Assembly: GCF_024346955.1 (NCBI RefSeq)
Contig: NZ_AP024883.1
Location: 2,976,001 to 3,040,000 of the forward strand
Length of the DNA: 64,000 nucleotides
Reading direction: 5' to 3'
Source of the DNA: Vibrio mangrovi
GTDB lineage: Bacteria; Pseudomonadota; Gammaproteobacteria; Enterobacterales; Vibrionaceae
Part shown: piece by piece, positions 25,713 through 34,086 of the stretch
How the letters are laid out: the number at the start of each line of letters is the position of its first letter
Position numbering within the stretch: the stretch's first letter is position 1
Notes under the pieces: model-generated
What the model was told of the DNA's origin: nothing
What the model saw: only the letters and a program-made list of their open reading frames with translations
Database searches by the model: none
Translations under genes and position numbers: made by a program

Positions 25713-27137
25713 TTATTTCTTTTTCGCTTTTGCGTTTGGCAGATCCGTAATGGTTCCTTCAAAAACTTCAGCAGCCAGACCGACTGACTCATGCAATGTC
25801 GGGTGAGCGTGAATCGTCAACGCTAAATCTTCAGCATCACAACCCATTTCAATCGCCAGGCCGATTTCACCCAGCAATTCACCACCATTGGTACCGACAA
25901 TCGCACCACCAATAACCCGGTGTGTATCTTTATCAAAGATCATCTTCGTCATACCATCTGAGCAGTCAGAAGCAATTGCACGACCAGAAGCGGCCCAAGG
26001 GAAAGTCGCAACTTCATAGTTGATGCCTTCAGCTTTTGCTTCTTTCTCTGTTTTACCAACCCATGCAACTTCTGGCTCAGTATAAGCAATCGATGGGATC
26101 ACTTTCGGATCGAAGTAGTGTTTCTTACCGGCAATCACCTCTGCGGCAACGTGCCCTTCATGAACACCTTTGTGTGCCAGCATTGGCTGACCAACAATAT
26201 CACCGATAGCAAAGATATGAGGAATATTGGTGCGCATCTGTTTATCAACATTGATAAAGCCGCGCTCATCAACTTCAACACCCGATTTCTCAGCATCGAT
26301 TAACTTACCGTTCGGTGTACGACCGATAGCAACCAGAACAGCATCATAACGTTCTGCTTCGGCAGGTGCATTTTTACCTTCCATTGAAACATAGATGCCA
26401 TCTTCTTTCGCTTCAACAGCGGTCACTTTGGTCTCCAGCATCAGACTGAACTTGTCTTTGATACGTTTAGTGAAGACTTTAACGATATCTTTATCTGCCG
26501 CAGGAATCACCTGATCAAACATTTCAACCACATCGATCTGTGATCCGAGCGCATGGTAAACAGTCCCCATTTCAAGACCGATAATACCACCACCCATAAT
26601 CAGCATTTTCCCCGGAACTTCTTTTAGCTCCAGTGCATCGGTTGAATCCCAGATACGAGGATCTTCATGTGGGATAAACGGCAATTCAATCGGACGAGAA
26701 CCTGCCGCAATGATAGCGTTATCGAAGTTGATGACTGTTTTGCCGTCGTCACCTTCAACTTCAATACTGTTCGGGCTGGTAAACTTACCAAAACCATTCA
26801 CCACGTTGACTTTACGCATCTTTGCCATGCCGCTCAGGCCGCCAGTCAACTGATTGATAACTTTTTCTTTCCACAGGCGAATCTTGTCAATATCTGTTGA
26901 TGGTTCACCAAAAACGATGCCGTGCTTTGCTAATGCTTTCGCTTCTTCAATCACTTTGGCAACGTGCAAAAGTGCTTTAGATGGAATACAGCCGACGTTC
27001 AGGCATACACCACCCAGAGTGCTGTAGCGCTCAATAATTACAGTATCCAGACCTAAGTCTGCACAACGGAAAGCAGCGGAGTAACCAGCAGGACCTGCAC
27101 CCAGCACAACCACCTGGGCTTTGATTTCTTTGCTCAT
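25713..27137 (-). CDS. lpdA: dihydrolipoyl dehydrogenase (E3 of pyruvate and 2-oxoglutarate dehydrogenases)
   Basis: FAD enzyme that re-oxidises the lipoyl arm of E2 and reduces NAD. The 474-residue sequence has the FAD-binding VVLGAGPAGYSAAFRCADLG, the redox disulphide GGVCLNVGCIPSKALLH, the NAD-binding MGGGIIGLEMGTVYHALG, FAIGDIVGQPMLAHKG and the C-terminal catalytic HAHPTLHES. It has AGAGGT before the ATG. It lies 244 bases downstream of aceF, with a terminator in the gap, so it is probably also transcribed from its own promoter to supply E3 to other complexes. Confidence 0.98.
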   Translation of the reverse strand: MSKEIKAQVVVLGAGPAGYSAAFRCADLGLDTVIIERYSTLGGVCLNVGCIPSKALLHVAKVIEEAKALAKHGIVFGEPSTDIDKIRLWKEKVINQLTGGLSGMAKMRKVNVVNGFGKFTSPNSIEVEGDDGKTVINFDNAIIAAGSRPIELPFIPHEDPRIWDSTDALELKEVPGKMLIMGGGIIGLEMGTVYHALGSQIDVVEMFDQVIPAADKDIVKVFTKRIKDKFSLMLETKVTAVEAKEDGIYVSMEGKNAPAEAERYDAVLVAIGRTPNGKLIDAEKSGVEVDERGFINVDKQMRTNIPHIFAIGDIVGQPMLAHKGVHEGHVAAEVIAGKKHYFDPKVIPSIAYTEPEVAWVGKTEKEAKAEGINYEVATFPWAASGRAIASDCSDGMTKMIFDKDTHRVIGGAIVGTNGGELLGEIGLAIEMGCDAEDLALTIHAHPTLHESVGLAAEVFEGTITDLPNAKAKKK

Positions 27138-27346
27138 TTTGACCTCTTGTAGTCATTATCCCTTACAGGCTAACGGGGCTTCAAAAACATACGTCTAAAA
27201 ACATGTGCGGAACGAATCCTAAAACTTGCTCAGTTTACAGAGATGTTAATGATATGAAAAGATAAACCCCAAAGCCTGTGAGCCAGTCAACAATTAAAAC
27301 CCGAGAATAACATTTCAGGTTAAATTGCCCTTTGATTCTATCGATT

Positions 27347-27368
27347 AAGGCGGCTATCAAGCCGCCTT
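27347..27368 (-). terminator. terminator after aceF
   Basis: Perfect nine-bp stem AAGGCGGCT / AGCCGCCTT with a four-base loop, 14 bases after the aceF stop. It is followed on the minus strand by only a weak T-rich stretch, so partial read-through into lpdA is possible. Confidence 0.75.
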
Positions 27369-27381
27369 TCATTACACCAGA

Positions 27382-29250
27382 TTACAGTACCAAACGACGG
27401 ATGTCGCTCAGGCAACCATTCAGATAACTGATGAAACGTGCCCCTTCTGCCCCATCGATCACCCGGTGATCGTAAGACAGAGAAAGTGGAAGTTGCAGAC
27501 GAGGAACAAAGTCCTTGCCATTCCATACAGGTTTCATTTCAGACTTAGAAACACCCAGAATTGCAACTTCAGGCGCATTCACAATCGGTGTAAATGCAGT
27601 TCCACCGATACCACCAAGACTGGAAATCGTGAAACAACCGCCTTGCATATCCGCAGCCGTCAGTTTACCTGCACGTGCTTTCTTGGAAACTGCCATCAAT
27701 TCTTCAGAAAGCTCATAGATCCCTTTCGTGTTCACATCTTTAAAGACAGGAACCACCAGACCATTCGGCGTATCAACCGCAATTCCGATGTTGACATACT
27801 TCTTCATAATCAGGCTTTCACCGTCTTCAGACAGAGAAGCGTTGAATGAAGGGAAGGCTTCCAGTGCTTTCGCCGCAGCTTTCATAATGAAAACAAGAGG
27901 CGTAATCTTCATACCGTTATCTTTCTTCGCTTCGATAGCATTCTGTTCTTTACGGAATGCTTCCAGCTCAGTGATATCAGCATTATCCCACTGCGTCACG
28001 TGAGGGATCATGACCCAGTTACGGGCTAGGTTAGCACCAGAGATCTTCTTAATCCGCGATAATGGCTTAACTTCAGTTTCACCAAATTTGCTGAAGTCCA
28101 CTTTCGGCCATGGCAACAGTCCCAAAGCACTACCGTCACCTTTACCGGAAGCTGCACCAGATTCCAGACGTTTCAGAGCTTCTTTTACAAAGTTCTGCAC
28201 GTCTTCTTTCAGGATACGGCTCTTACGACCAGTTCCCTTCACTTTTGCCAGATTGACACCAAATTCACGTGCCAGACGACGAACAACCGGTGAAGCGTGG
28301 GCATACTCGTTATTTTCCTGGAAGTCACCCGTTGCAGCAGGCGCAGCTGCTGAAGCGGCTGGTTTTGCAGCTTCTGCTTTTGGTGCAGCGGTTTGTGCTT
28401 GTGCTGGCGCAGCTGCAGGCGCTGCTCCGGCAACTTCAAAGATCATGATCAAAGAGCTGGTTGACACTTTATCACCCACTTTCACTTTGATCTCTTTAAC
28501 CGTACCGGCAAATGGTGCGGGAACTTCCATTGAAGCCTTATCACCTTCAACGGTGATCAGAGACTGCTCTTCGGTGACAGAGTCGCCGACAGCAACCATC
28601 ACTTCGGTCACTTCAACTTCATCACCACCGATATCCGGTACGTTGACTTCCTGAAGTGCTGATGCTGCAGGAGCCGCTGGAGCTTCGGCAACAGGTGCTG
28701 CTGGAGCAGCGCCGGAGCCTGCAACTTCGAAAATCATGATCAGAGAGCTGGTTGACACCTTGTCACCCGCAGCAACTTTGATCTCTTTAACCGTACCGGC
28801 AAATGGTGCCGGAACTTCCATAGAAGCTTTGTCGCCTTCAACTGTCAGCAGAGACTGCTCTTCAGCAACAGAGTCACCTACAGCAACCATAATTTCGGTG
28901 ACTTCAACTTCATCACCACCGATATCCGGTACGCAAACTTCTTTCAGTTCAGCAGCTACAGTTGCAGCCGGAGCTGGTGCAGCTTCTGCGGCAGGTGCCG
29001 GTGCAGCCGCTGCTGCACCTTCGCCTTCAAAGATCATAATCAGAGAGTCGGTAGAGACTTTATCTCCGACATTAATTTTAATCTCTTTCACAATCCCGCC
29101 CTGAGGTGCAGGCACTTCCATAGAAGCTTTGTCACCTTCAACGGTAATCAGGGATTGTTCTTCTTCAACTTTGTCACCAACGCTTACCAGAATCTCAGTG
29201 ACTTCAACCTCATCCGCACCAATATCAGGTACATTAATTTCGATTGTCAT
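27382..29250 (-). CDS. aceF: dihydrolipoamide acetyltransferase (E2 of pyruvate dehydrogenase), three lipoyl domains
   Basis: Core of the pyruvate dehydrogenase complex; transfers acetyl groups to CoA. The 622-residue protein has three lipoyl domains (about residues 2-75, 107-180 and 206-280), each with the lipoylated lysine in VEGDKASMEVPAP and joined by Ala/Pro-rich linkers. A peripheral subunit-binding domain follows (HASPVVRRLAREFGVNL, about 325-360), then the catalytic domain with SYDHRVIDGAEGARF near the end. It is 16 bases downstream of aceE. Confidence 0.98.
   Translation of the reverse strand: MTIEINVPDIGADEVEVTEILVSVGDKVEEEQSLITVEGDKASMEVPAPQGGIVKEIKINVGDKVSTDSLIMIFEGEGAAAAAPAPAAEAAPAPAATVAAELKEVCVPDIGGDEVEVTEIMVAVGDSVAEEQSLLTVEGDKASMEVPAPFAGTVKEIKVAAGDKVSTSSLIMIFEVAGSGAAPAAPVAEAPAAPAASALQEVNVPDIGGDEVEVTEVMVAVGDSVTEEQSLITVEGDKASMEVPAPFAGTVKEIKVKVGDKVSTSSLIMIFEVAGAAPAAAPAQAQTAAPKAEAAKPAASAAAPAATGDFQENNEYAHASPVVRRLAREFGVNLAKVKGTGRKSRILKEDVQNFVKEALKRLESGAASGKGDGSALGLLPWPKVDFSKFGETEVKPLSRIKKISGANLARNWVMIPHVTQWDNADITELEAFRKEQNAIEAKKDNGMKITPLVFIMKAAAKALEAFPSFNASLSEDGESLIMKKYVNIGIAVDTPNGLVVPVFKDVNTKGIYELSEELMAVSKKARAGKLTAADMQGGCFTISSLGGIGGTAFTPIVNAPEVAILGVSKSEMKPVWNGKDFVPRLQLPLSLSYDHRVIDGAEGARFISYLNGCLSDIRRLVL
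28420..29247 (-). repeat. three tandem lipoyl-domain repeats within aceF
   Basis: The DNA for the three lipoyl domains is a set of direct repeats of about 300 bases each; domains two and three share long stretches such as the GGYGATGAAGTTGAAGTGACC region and the GAAGTTCC block. This repeat is coding sequence and can recombine or mis-assemble, but all three copies are in frame here. Confidence 0.8.
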
Positions 29251-29266
29251 TGTTTTCCTACCTCAA

Positions 29267-31927
29267 TTAAGCGTATAGCGGGTTTGTTTTTTCTGTATCG
29301 ATATCAAATTTCTTAATCGCTGCTGTCACAACTGATTTCTCGATATCACCACGTTTTGCCAGTTCATTCAGTGCAGCAACGACAACATAATCGGCATTCA
29401 CTTCAAAGTGACGACGCAGGTTTTCACGGCTGTCAGAACGACCGAAACCATCGGTACCCAAAACTTTATAAGATTCAGCAGGAACAAATGCGCGAACCTG
29501 TTCGGCATAATTCTTCATGTAGTCTGTTGCTGCAATTGCAGGCTCAGAACCCATGACAGAACTGATATAAGGAACTTTTGCTTCCGCTTCAGGATGAAGC
29601 ATGTTGTCACGATCACATGCCTGACCATCACGCGCCAGTTCATTAAATGAAGTGACAGAGAAGACGTCAGAAGCAATGCCGTACTCTTCGCTCAGAATGA
29701 CAGCCGCTTTACGGACTTCATTCATGATAGTTCCGGAGCTCATCAACTGAACTTTACCTTTGCTGCCCGCATGAGTTTCCAGCTTGTAGATCCCTTTACG
29801 GATGCCTTCTTCTGCCCCTTCAGGCATCGCAGGCATTGCATAGTTTTCGTTCATCAGAGTGAGGTAGTAGTAAACATTTTCCTGTTCACCATACATCCGG
29901 CGGATACCGTCCTGAACGATGACAGCAACTTCATAAGCAAATGTCGGATCGTATGAAATACAGTTTGGAATGGTTCCTGCCTGAATATGGCTGTGACCAT
30001 CTTCGTGTTGCAGACCTTCACCATTAAGCGTTGTACGACCGGCTGTACCACCCAGCAAGAAACCACGTGCCTGTTGATCACCCGCCATCCATGCCATATC
30101 ACCGACACGTTGGAAACCGAACATCGAGTAATAGATGTAGAACGGAATCATCGGTAGATTGTTAGTGCTGTATGATGTCGCAGCAGCAACCCAGGATGAC
30201 ATTGCACCCAGCTCGTTGATCCCTTCTTGCAGAACCTGGCCGGAAGTGTCTTCTTTATAGTAAGAAACCACACCACGGTCTTCCGGTGTATATGTCTGAC
30301 CATGTGGGTTATAGATACCGATTTGACGGAACAGACCTTCCATACCAAAGGTACGTGCTTCATCGGCAATGATTGGCACGATATTCTTACCGATATTCTT
30401 GTCTTTCAACAGAATGTTCAGTGTACGAACGAATGCCATCGTTGAAGAAATATCACGTTTCTGTTCTTCCAGAAGTGGTTTGAATTCTTCCAGTTCTGGG
30501 GTTACAAATTCCTGAGAAAACTTCGGTAAACGCTGAGGTGTGTAACCATGTAGAGCTTTACGGCGAGCATGCAGATACTCGTACTCTTTTGAACCTTCTT
30601 CAAGTTTCAGATAAGGCAGAGACTTCACATCTTCATCTGAAATCAGATCCTGCAGGCCTAAACGATCACGCATTTTCTGAACATGAGTCATGTCCATTTT
30701 CTTAACCTGGTGCGCAATGTTTTTACCTTCAGCCGCATCACCCATACCATAACCTTTTACGGTTTTGGCAAGAATGACGGTCGGACGATCTTTAGTGTCC
30801 TGAGCATTTTTAAATGCAGCAAACAATTTAGACGTATCATGACCACCACGCTTAAGCGCGAAGATTTCGTCATCGGTCATATCTGCAACCAGTGCTGCCG
30901 TTTCAGGATATTTACCGAAGAAATGCTCACGAACATAAGCACCGTCTTTTGACTTAAATGTCTGATAGTCACCGTCAACGGTTTCATTCATCAGTTGTAG
31001 CAGTTTGCCGGAAGTATCTTTTGCCAGCAGGGAATCCCAGTTGTTCCCCCAGATGACTTTGACTACATTCCAGCCAGCGCCTCTGAACAGGCCTTCAAGT
31101 TCCTGAATGATCTTACCGTTACCCATAACCGGTCCATCCAGACGTTGCAGGTTACAGTTGATCAGGAAACATAAGTTATTCAGTTTTTCACGGGCAGCAA
31201 AAGAGATTGCACCACGTGATTCCGGCTCATCCATTTCACCGTCACCCAGGAAGGCATAGACACGCTGCTCAGAGGTATCTTTTAATCCACGACCGTCAAG
31301 GTATTTCAGGAAACGGGCCTGATAAATAGCAGAAATAGGGCCAAGTCCCATTGATACGGTCGGGAATTGCCAGAATTCAGGCATGAGTTTCGGGTGAGGA
31401 TAAGACGGGATGCCTTTTCCATCAACTTCCTGACGGAAGTTATCCAGTTGTTCTTCAGTTAAACGGCCTTCAACAAAAGCACGGGAATAAACCCCTGGAG
31501 AGATATGACCCTGATAGTAAACCAGATCGCCACCATCTTTCTCGTTTGGCGCACGGAAGAAATGGTTAAAGCATGTTTCATAAAACGCAGCAGAAGATTG
31601 GAATGAAGCCATGTGGCCACCCAATTCCAGATCTTTCTTCGAGGCCCGAAGAACGATCATAATTGCGTTCCAGCGAATGATTGACCGGATACGGCGCTCA
31701 AGTGTCGTGTCGCCCGGATAGGCTGGTTCTTGGTCGGCAGGGATCGTGTTGATATAATTAGTTGTAACACCTGTTGGCATATCGACGCCATCGAGACGTG
31801 CTTTCTCCAGAACTTCTTCTAAGAGGAACTGAGCACGTTCAACGCCTTCTTCACGGACAACTGATTCAAGAGCTTCCAACCACTCCTGGGTTTCCAGTGC
31901 ATCTACGTCATGCTTCATGTCAGACAT
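29267..31927 (-). CDS. aceE: pyruvate dehydrogenase E1 component
   Basis: Homodimeric thiamine-diphosphate enzyme that decarboxylates pyruvate and loads the lipoyl arm of AceF. The 886-residue length equals that of E. coli AceE (887). The ThDP motif GDGEMDEPESRGAISFAARE with a following NCNLQ is present, as are YYQGHISPGVYSRAF, HDTSKLFAAF and the family C-terminus. It begins 66 bases after pdhR, with GGAAAG before the ATG. All parts appear intact. Confidence 0.98.
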   Translation of the reverse strand: MSDMKHDVDALETQEWLEALESVVREEGVERAQFLLEEVLEKARLDGVDMPTGVTTNYINTIPADQEPAYPGDTTLERRIRSIIRWNAIMIVLRASKKDLELGGHMASFQSSAAFYETCFNHFFRAPNEKDGGDLVYYQGHISPGVYSRAFVEGRLTEEQLDNFRQEVDGKGIPSYPHPKLMPEFWQFPTVSMGLGPISAIYQARFLKYLDGRGLKDTSEQRVYAFLGDGEMDEPESRGAISFAAREKLNNLCFLINCNLQRLDGPVMGNGKIIQELEGLFRGAGWNVVKVIWGNNWDSLLAKDTSGKLLQLMNETVDGDYQTFKSKDGAYVREHFFGKYPETAALVADMTDDEIFALKRGGHDTSKLFAAFKNAQDTKDRPTVILAKTVKGYGMGDAAEGKNIAHQVKKMDMTHVQKMRDRLGLQDLISDEDVKSLPYLKLEEGSKEYEYLHARRKALHGYTPQRLPKFSQEFVTPELEEFKPLLEEQKRDISSTMAFVRTLNILLKDKNIGKNIVPIIADEARTFGMEGLFRQIGIYNPHGQTYTPEDRGVVSYYKEDTSGQVLQEGINELGAMSSWVAAATSYSTNNLPMIPFYIYYSMFGFQRVGDMAWMAGDQQARGFLLGGTAGRTTLNGEGLQHEDGHSHIQAGTIPNCISYDPTFAYEVAVIVQDGIRRMYGEQENVYYYLTLMNENYAMPAMPEGAEEGIRKGIYKLETHAGSKGKVQLMSSGTIMNEVRKAAVILSEEYGIASDVFSVTSFNELARDGQACDRDNMLHPEAEAKVPYISSVMGSEPAIAATDYMKNYAEQVRAFVPAESYKVLGTDGFGRSDSRENLRRHFEVNADYVVVAALNELAKRGDIEKSVVTAAIKKFDIDTEKTNPLYA

Positions 31928-31993
31928 GCGATCTTTCCTTTTGTTGGTTTGATCAAAACAAATCAGTAATAAGGTCTATTCGATAAAAATAAA

Positions 31994-32764
31994 TCAGTCA
32001 GGCTTATTACCCTGCTGAATCCGGCGTAACGAACGTTCTCGGCGAGTCTGTTCACGCGTCAAATCAAGCAGTGTTTCTTCAATATAGGCGAGATGAGAAT
32101 GCGACATTTCACGAGCTTTTTCAGGTTCCCCGGAAACGATAGCATCTACGATACTTGCCCTATGTTTACTCACTTTCTCCACCACTTCAGGGCGGCGGTG
32201 TAATAGTTTGAAATTCTGTAATACATTTTGCTCAAGCAGCGGGGCCAGACTACGGACAATATGTAGCAGGACAACATTGTGGGCGGCCTCGGTCAGCGCT
32301 ATTAAAAATTCAACGACACTGGATGATTCTTCAGCGATATTTTTTTCTGCTTGTTTTTCACTGATTTTTTCCAGACATGCCTGAATTCGGGCGAAATCTT
32401 CTTCTGTACCGCGCAGTGCTGCAAAATAAGCTGAAATCCCTTCCAGAGCATGACGGGCTTCAAGCAAATCTAATTGAGTTTCAGAATGGCTAGACAATAA
32501 ATTCAGCAAAGGATCCGAAAAACTCGTCCCGATGTTTTCGGTGACGAATGTTCCTCCACCCTGACGGCGAGTCAGCAAACGCTTGGCTTCAAGGCGTTGA
32601 ATGGCTTCACGAACTGATGGGCGGGATACATCAAACTGCCGGGCAAGTTCTCGCTCAGGAGGAAGTTGCTGCCCAGGAGCCAGTATTCCTTCGACAATCA
32701 GCCGTTCCAATTCCTGCTCTATTACATCGGCAAGTTTTGGCTGACGAATCCTTTGATAGGCCAT
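31994..32764 (-). CDS. pdhR: pyruvate-responsive GntR-family repressor PdhR
   Basis: FadR-subfamily GntR regulator that represses the pyruvate dehydrogenase operon until pyruvate binds. The winged helix is at about residues 8-75 (PPERELARQFDVSRPSVREAI, LLTRRQGGGTFV), followed by the all-helical FCD effector domain with conserved histidines. The 256-residue length is the E. coli length plus two. It is first in the order pdhR-aceE-aceF-lpdA and has a perfect palindromic operator 38 bases upstream. Confidence 0.97.
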   Translation of the reverse strand: MAYQRIRQPKLADVIEQELERLIVEGILAPGQQLPPERELARQFDVSRPSVREAIQRLEAKRLLTRRQGGGTFVTENIGTSFSDPLLNLLSSHSETQLDLLEARHALEGISAYFAALRGTEEDFARIQACLEKISEKQAEKNIAEESSSVVEFLIALTEAAHNVVLLHIVRSLAPLLEQNVLQNFKLLHRRPEVVEKVSKHRASIVDAIVSGEPEKAREMSHSHLAYIEETLLDLTREQTRRERSLRRIQQGNKPD

Positions 32765-32802
32765 ACTTATTATTCTTCTATGTAATATTCTAATGTTTAG
32801 TT

Positions 32803-32819
32803 AATTGGTAATACCAATT
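32803..32819. promoter_or_regulatory. PdhR operator
   Basis: AATTGGTA-A-TACCAATT is a perfect 17-bp palindrome that contains the known PdhR box ATTGGTnnnACCAAT. It lies 38 bases upstream of the pdhR start and implies autorepression and pyruvate control of the operon. Confidence 0.9.
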
Positions 32820-33087
32820 TCCAACTGGTGCAGAAATTAACATACTAAAAACTTCGCTGTCCAGATAAAATTTGACCGAAATCATTGAACGCATCACAAT
32901 TCAACATACTTGCAACAATATTTATTCATAATTGCTAATAAATACGGTGACATAAGATGATCATTTCATCACCTCCGACCAATACATTCGTAGTGCAATA
33001 GAAATGTGCTTCAGATATTTCTGAGGTAAAATTCGGCAAGAATTATCGGGGTTTGGGACAGCAACATAGCTGTCCCAAAAGTAGTCA
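32820..33087. other. intergenic region between pdhR and the DMT transporter gene
   Basis: With the 55 bases containing the PdhR operator, this gap is 323 bases. Apart from that operator and the hairpin at 33052-33079, I see only AT-rich DNA with no convincing reading frame. Confidence 0.5.
33052..33079 (-). terminator. hairpin after the DMT transporter gene
   Basis: An 11-bp perfect stem TTTGGGACAGC / GCTGTCCCAAA with a six-base loop, eight bases after the stop. It lacks a T-run on the minus strand, so it may act as a weak terminator or as an RNA end stabiliser. Confidence 0.55.
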
Positions 33088-33978
33088 TTACAGAGCGCTG
33101 CGGTTATTCAAGGTAAGGAATCTAAACATCCGCTGACCAAACACAGAGGTAAATAGCCCCAGTAAAATAAAAATTGTCCCGAAAGTTTCCAGTGTTGTGA
33201 GCGTTTCATCCAGCAGAAGATTTGAACTGATAATGCCAACAATCGGAATCAGCAGTGCAAACGGAGTCACCGTTGCTGCATGATGACTTCTGAGCAGCCA
33301 TCCCCATATAGCAAATGCGACCAGCGTGGAGATATAACCAACATAGATAACAGAAAGCCATGATTTTTCAGATGTTGCCATCAGTAAACCGATAGGATCC
33401 CGGTTTTCGAACAGGAAAGAGAGGATAAATAGTGGGATTGGTGGAATTAAACTCACCCAGACCATGAAATGAAGTAAATTAACATCTCCGGTCCTTTTCA
33501 TAATCAGATTTGAAATCGCCCAGAATAACGCCGCAAACAAAAGCATTATCAGACCGTTAGATGTGATATTACCGTTCGATGTAATGATAAACAGACTAAA
33601 ACCCAAACATGCCATCACAATACCGGCAAACTGGTATCTGTTTGTTTTCTCTTTAAAAAATAAAGCGCTAAACAAAATGGTAAAAATCACCTGAGCCTGC
33701 AATAGCAGAGAAGATATCCCGGCGGAAGCATCGGCCTTCATGGCAACAAACAGAAAGCTGAACTTAAGCACTCCCAGAAATACACCGACACCAATAACAT
33801 TCCAGACGGAAGTCTTAGGGAAAGGAACAATAAACACTGCCGGGATGGCAACAATCAGAAAACGTAATCCGGAAAAAAGAATCGGAGGTAGCTCTTCTAA
33901 TCCAAACTTAATGACAGAAAAGTTCAGCCCCCATATCAGGACAACAGATAGTGCACAAACAATACTTTTTAAGCCCAT
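33088..33978 (-). CDS. EamA-family (DMT superfamily) transporter
   Basis: A 296-residue inner-membrane protein with about ten hydrophobic helices arranged as two EamA repeats (about residues 5-135 and 145-285). Family features are the N-terminal VLIWGLNFSVIKFGLEELPP, SSLLLQAQVIFTILFSALFF and the second-repeat TVTPFALLIPIVGIISSNLLLDE. It resembles E. coli EamA, an exporter of O-acetylserine and cysteine, but the substrate cannot be set by sequence alone. It lies alone between pdhR and recJ, with its own downstream hairpin. Confidence 0.85.
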   Translation of the reverse strand: MGLKSIVCALSVVLIWGLNFSVIKFGLEELPPILFSGLRFLIVAIPAVFIVPFPKTSVWNVIGVGVFLGVLKFSFLFVAMKADASAGISSLLLQAQVIFTILFSALFFKEKTNRYQFAGIVMACLGFSLFIITSNGNITSNGLIMLLFAALFWAISNLIMKRTGDVNLLHFMVWVSLIPPIPLFILSFLFENRDPIGLLMATSEKSWLSVIYVGYISTLVAFAIWGWLLRSHHAATVTPFALLIPIVGIISSNLLLDETLTTLETFGTIFILLGLFTSVFGQRMFRFLTLNNRSAL

Positions 33979-34086
33979 GAGTTCTCCAGAATTTGCAATA
34001 AGTCTTTAACAACTTATCAGCAAGTCTGAAAACAGTCACCCAAAATAATGAGAACTTTATCAAATTTGGCTATTACAGATTCTAAT

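Noticed and set aside
28010..28654. Plus-strand 214-codon frame inside aceF
   Set aside because: It is the antisense shadow of the Ala/Pro-rich linkers and lipoyl repeats; composition is Ser/Ala/Thr-rich without family features.
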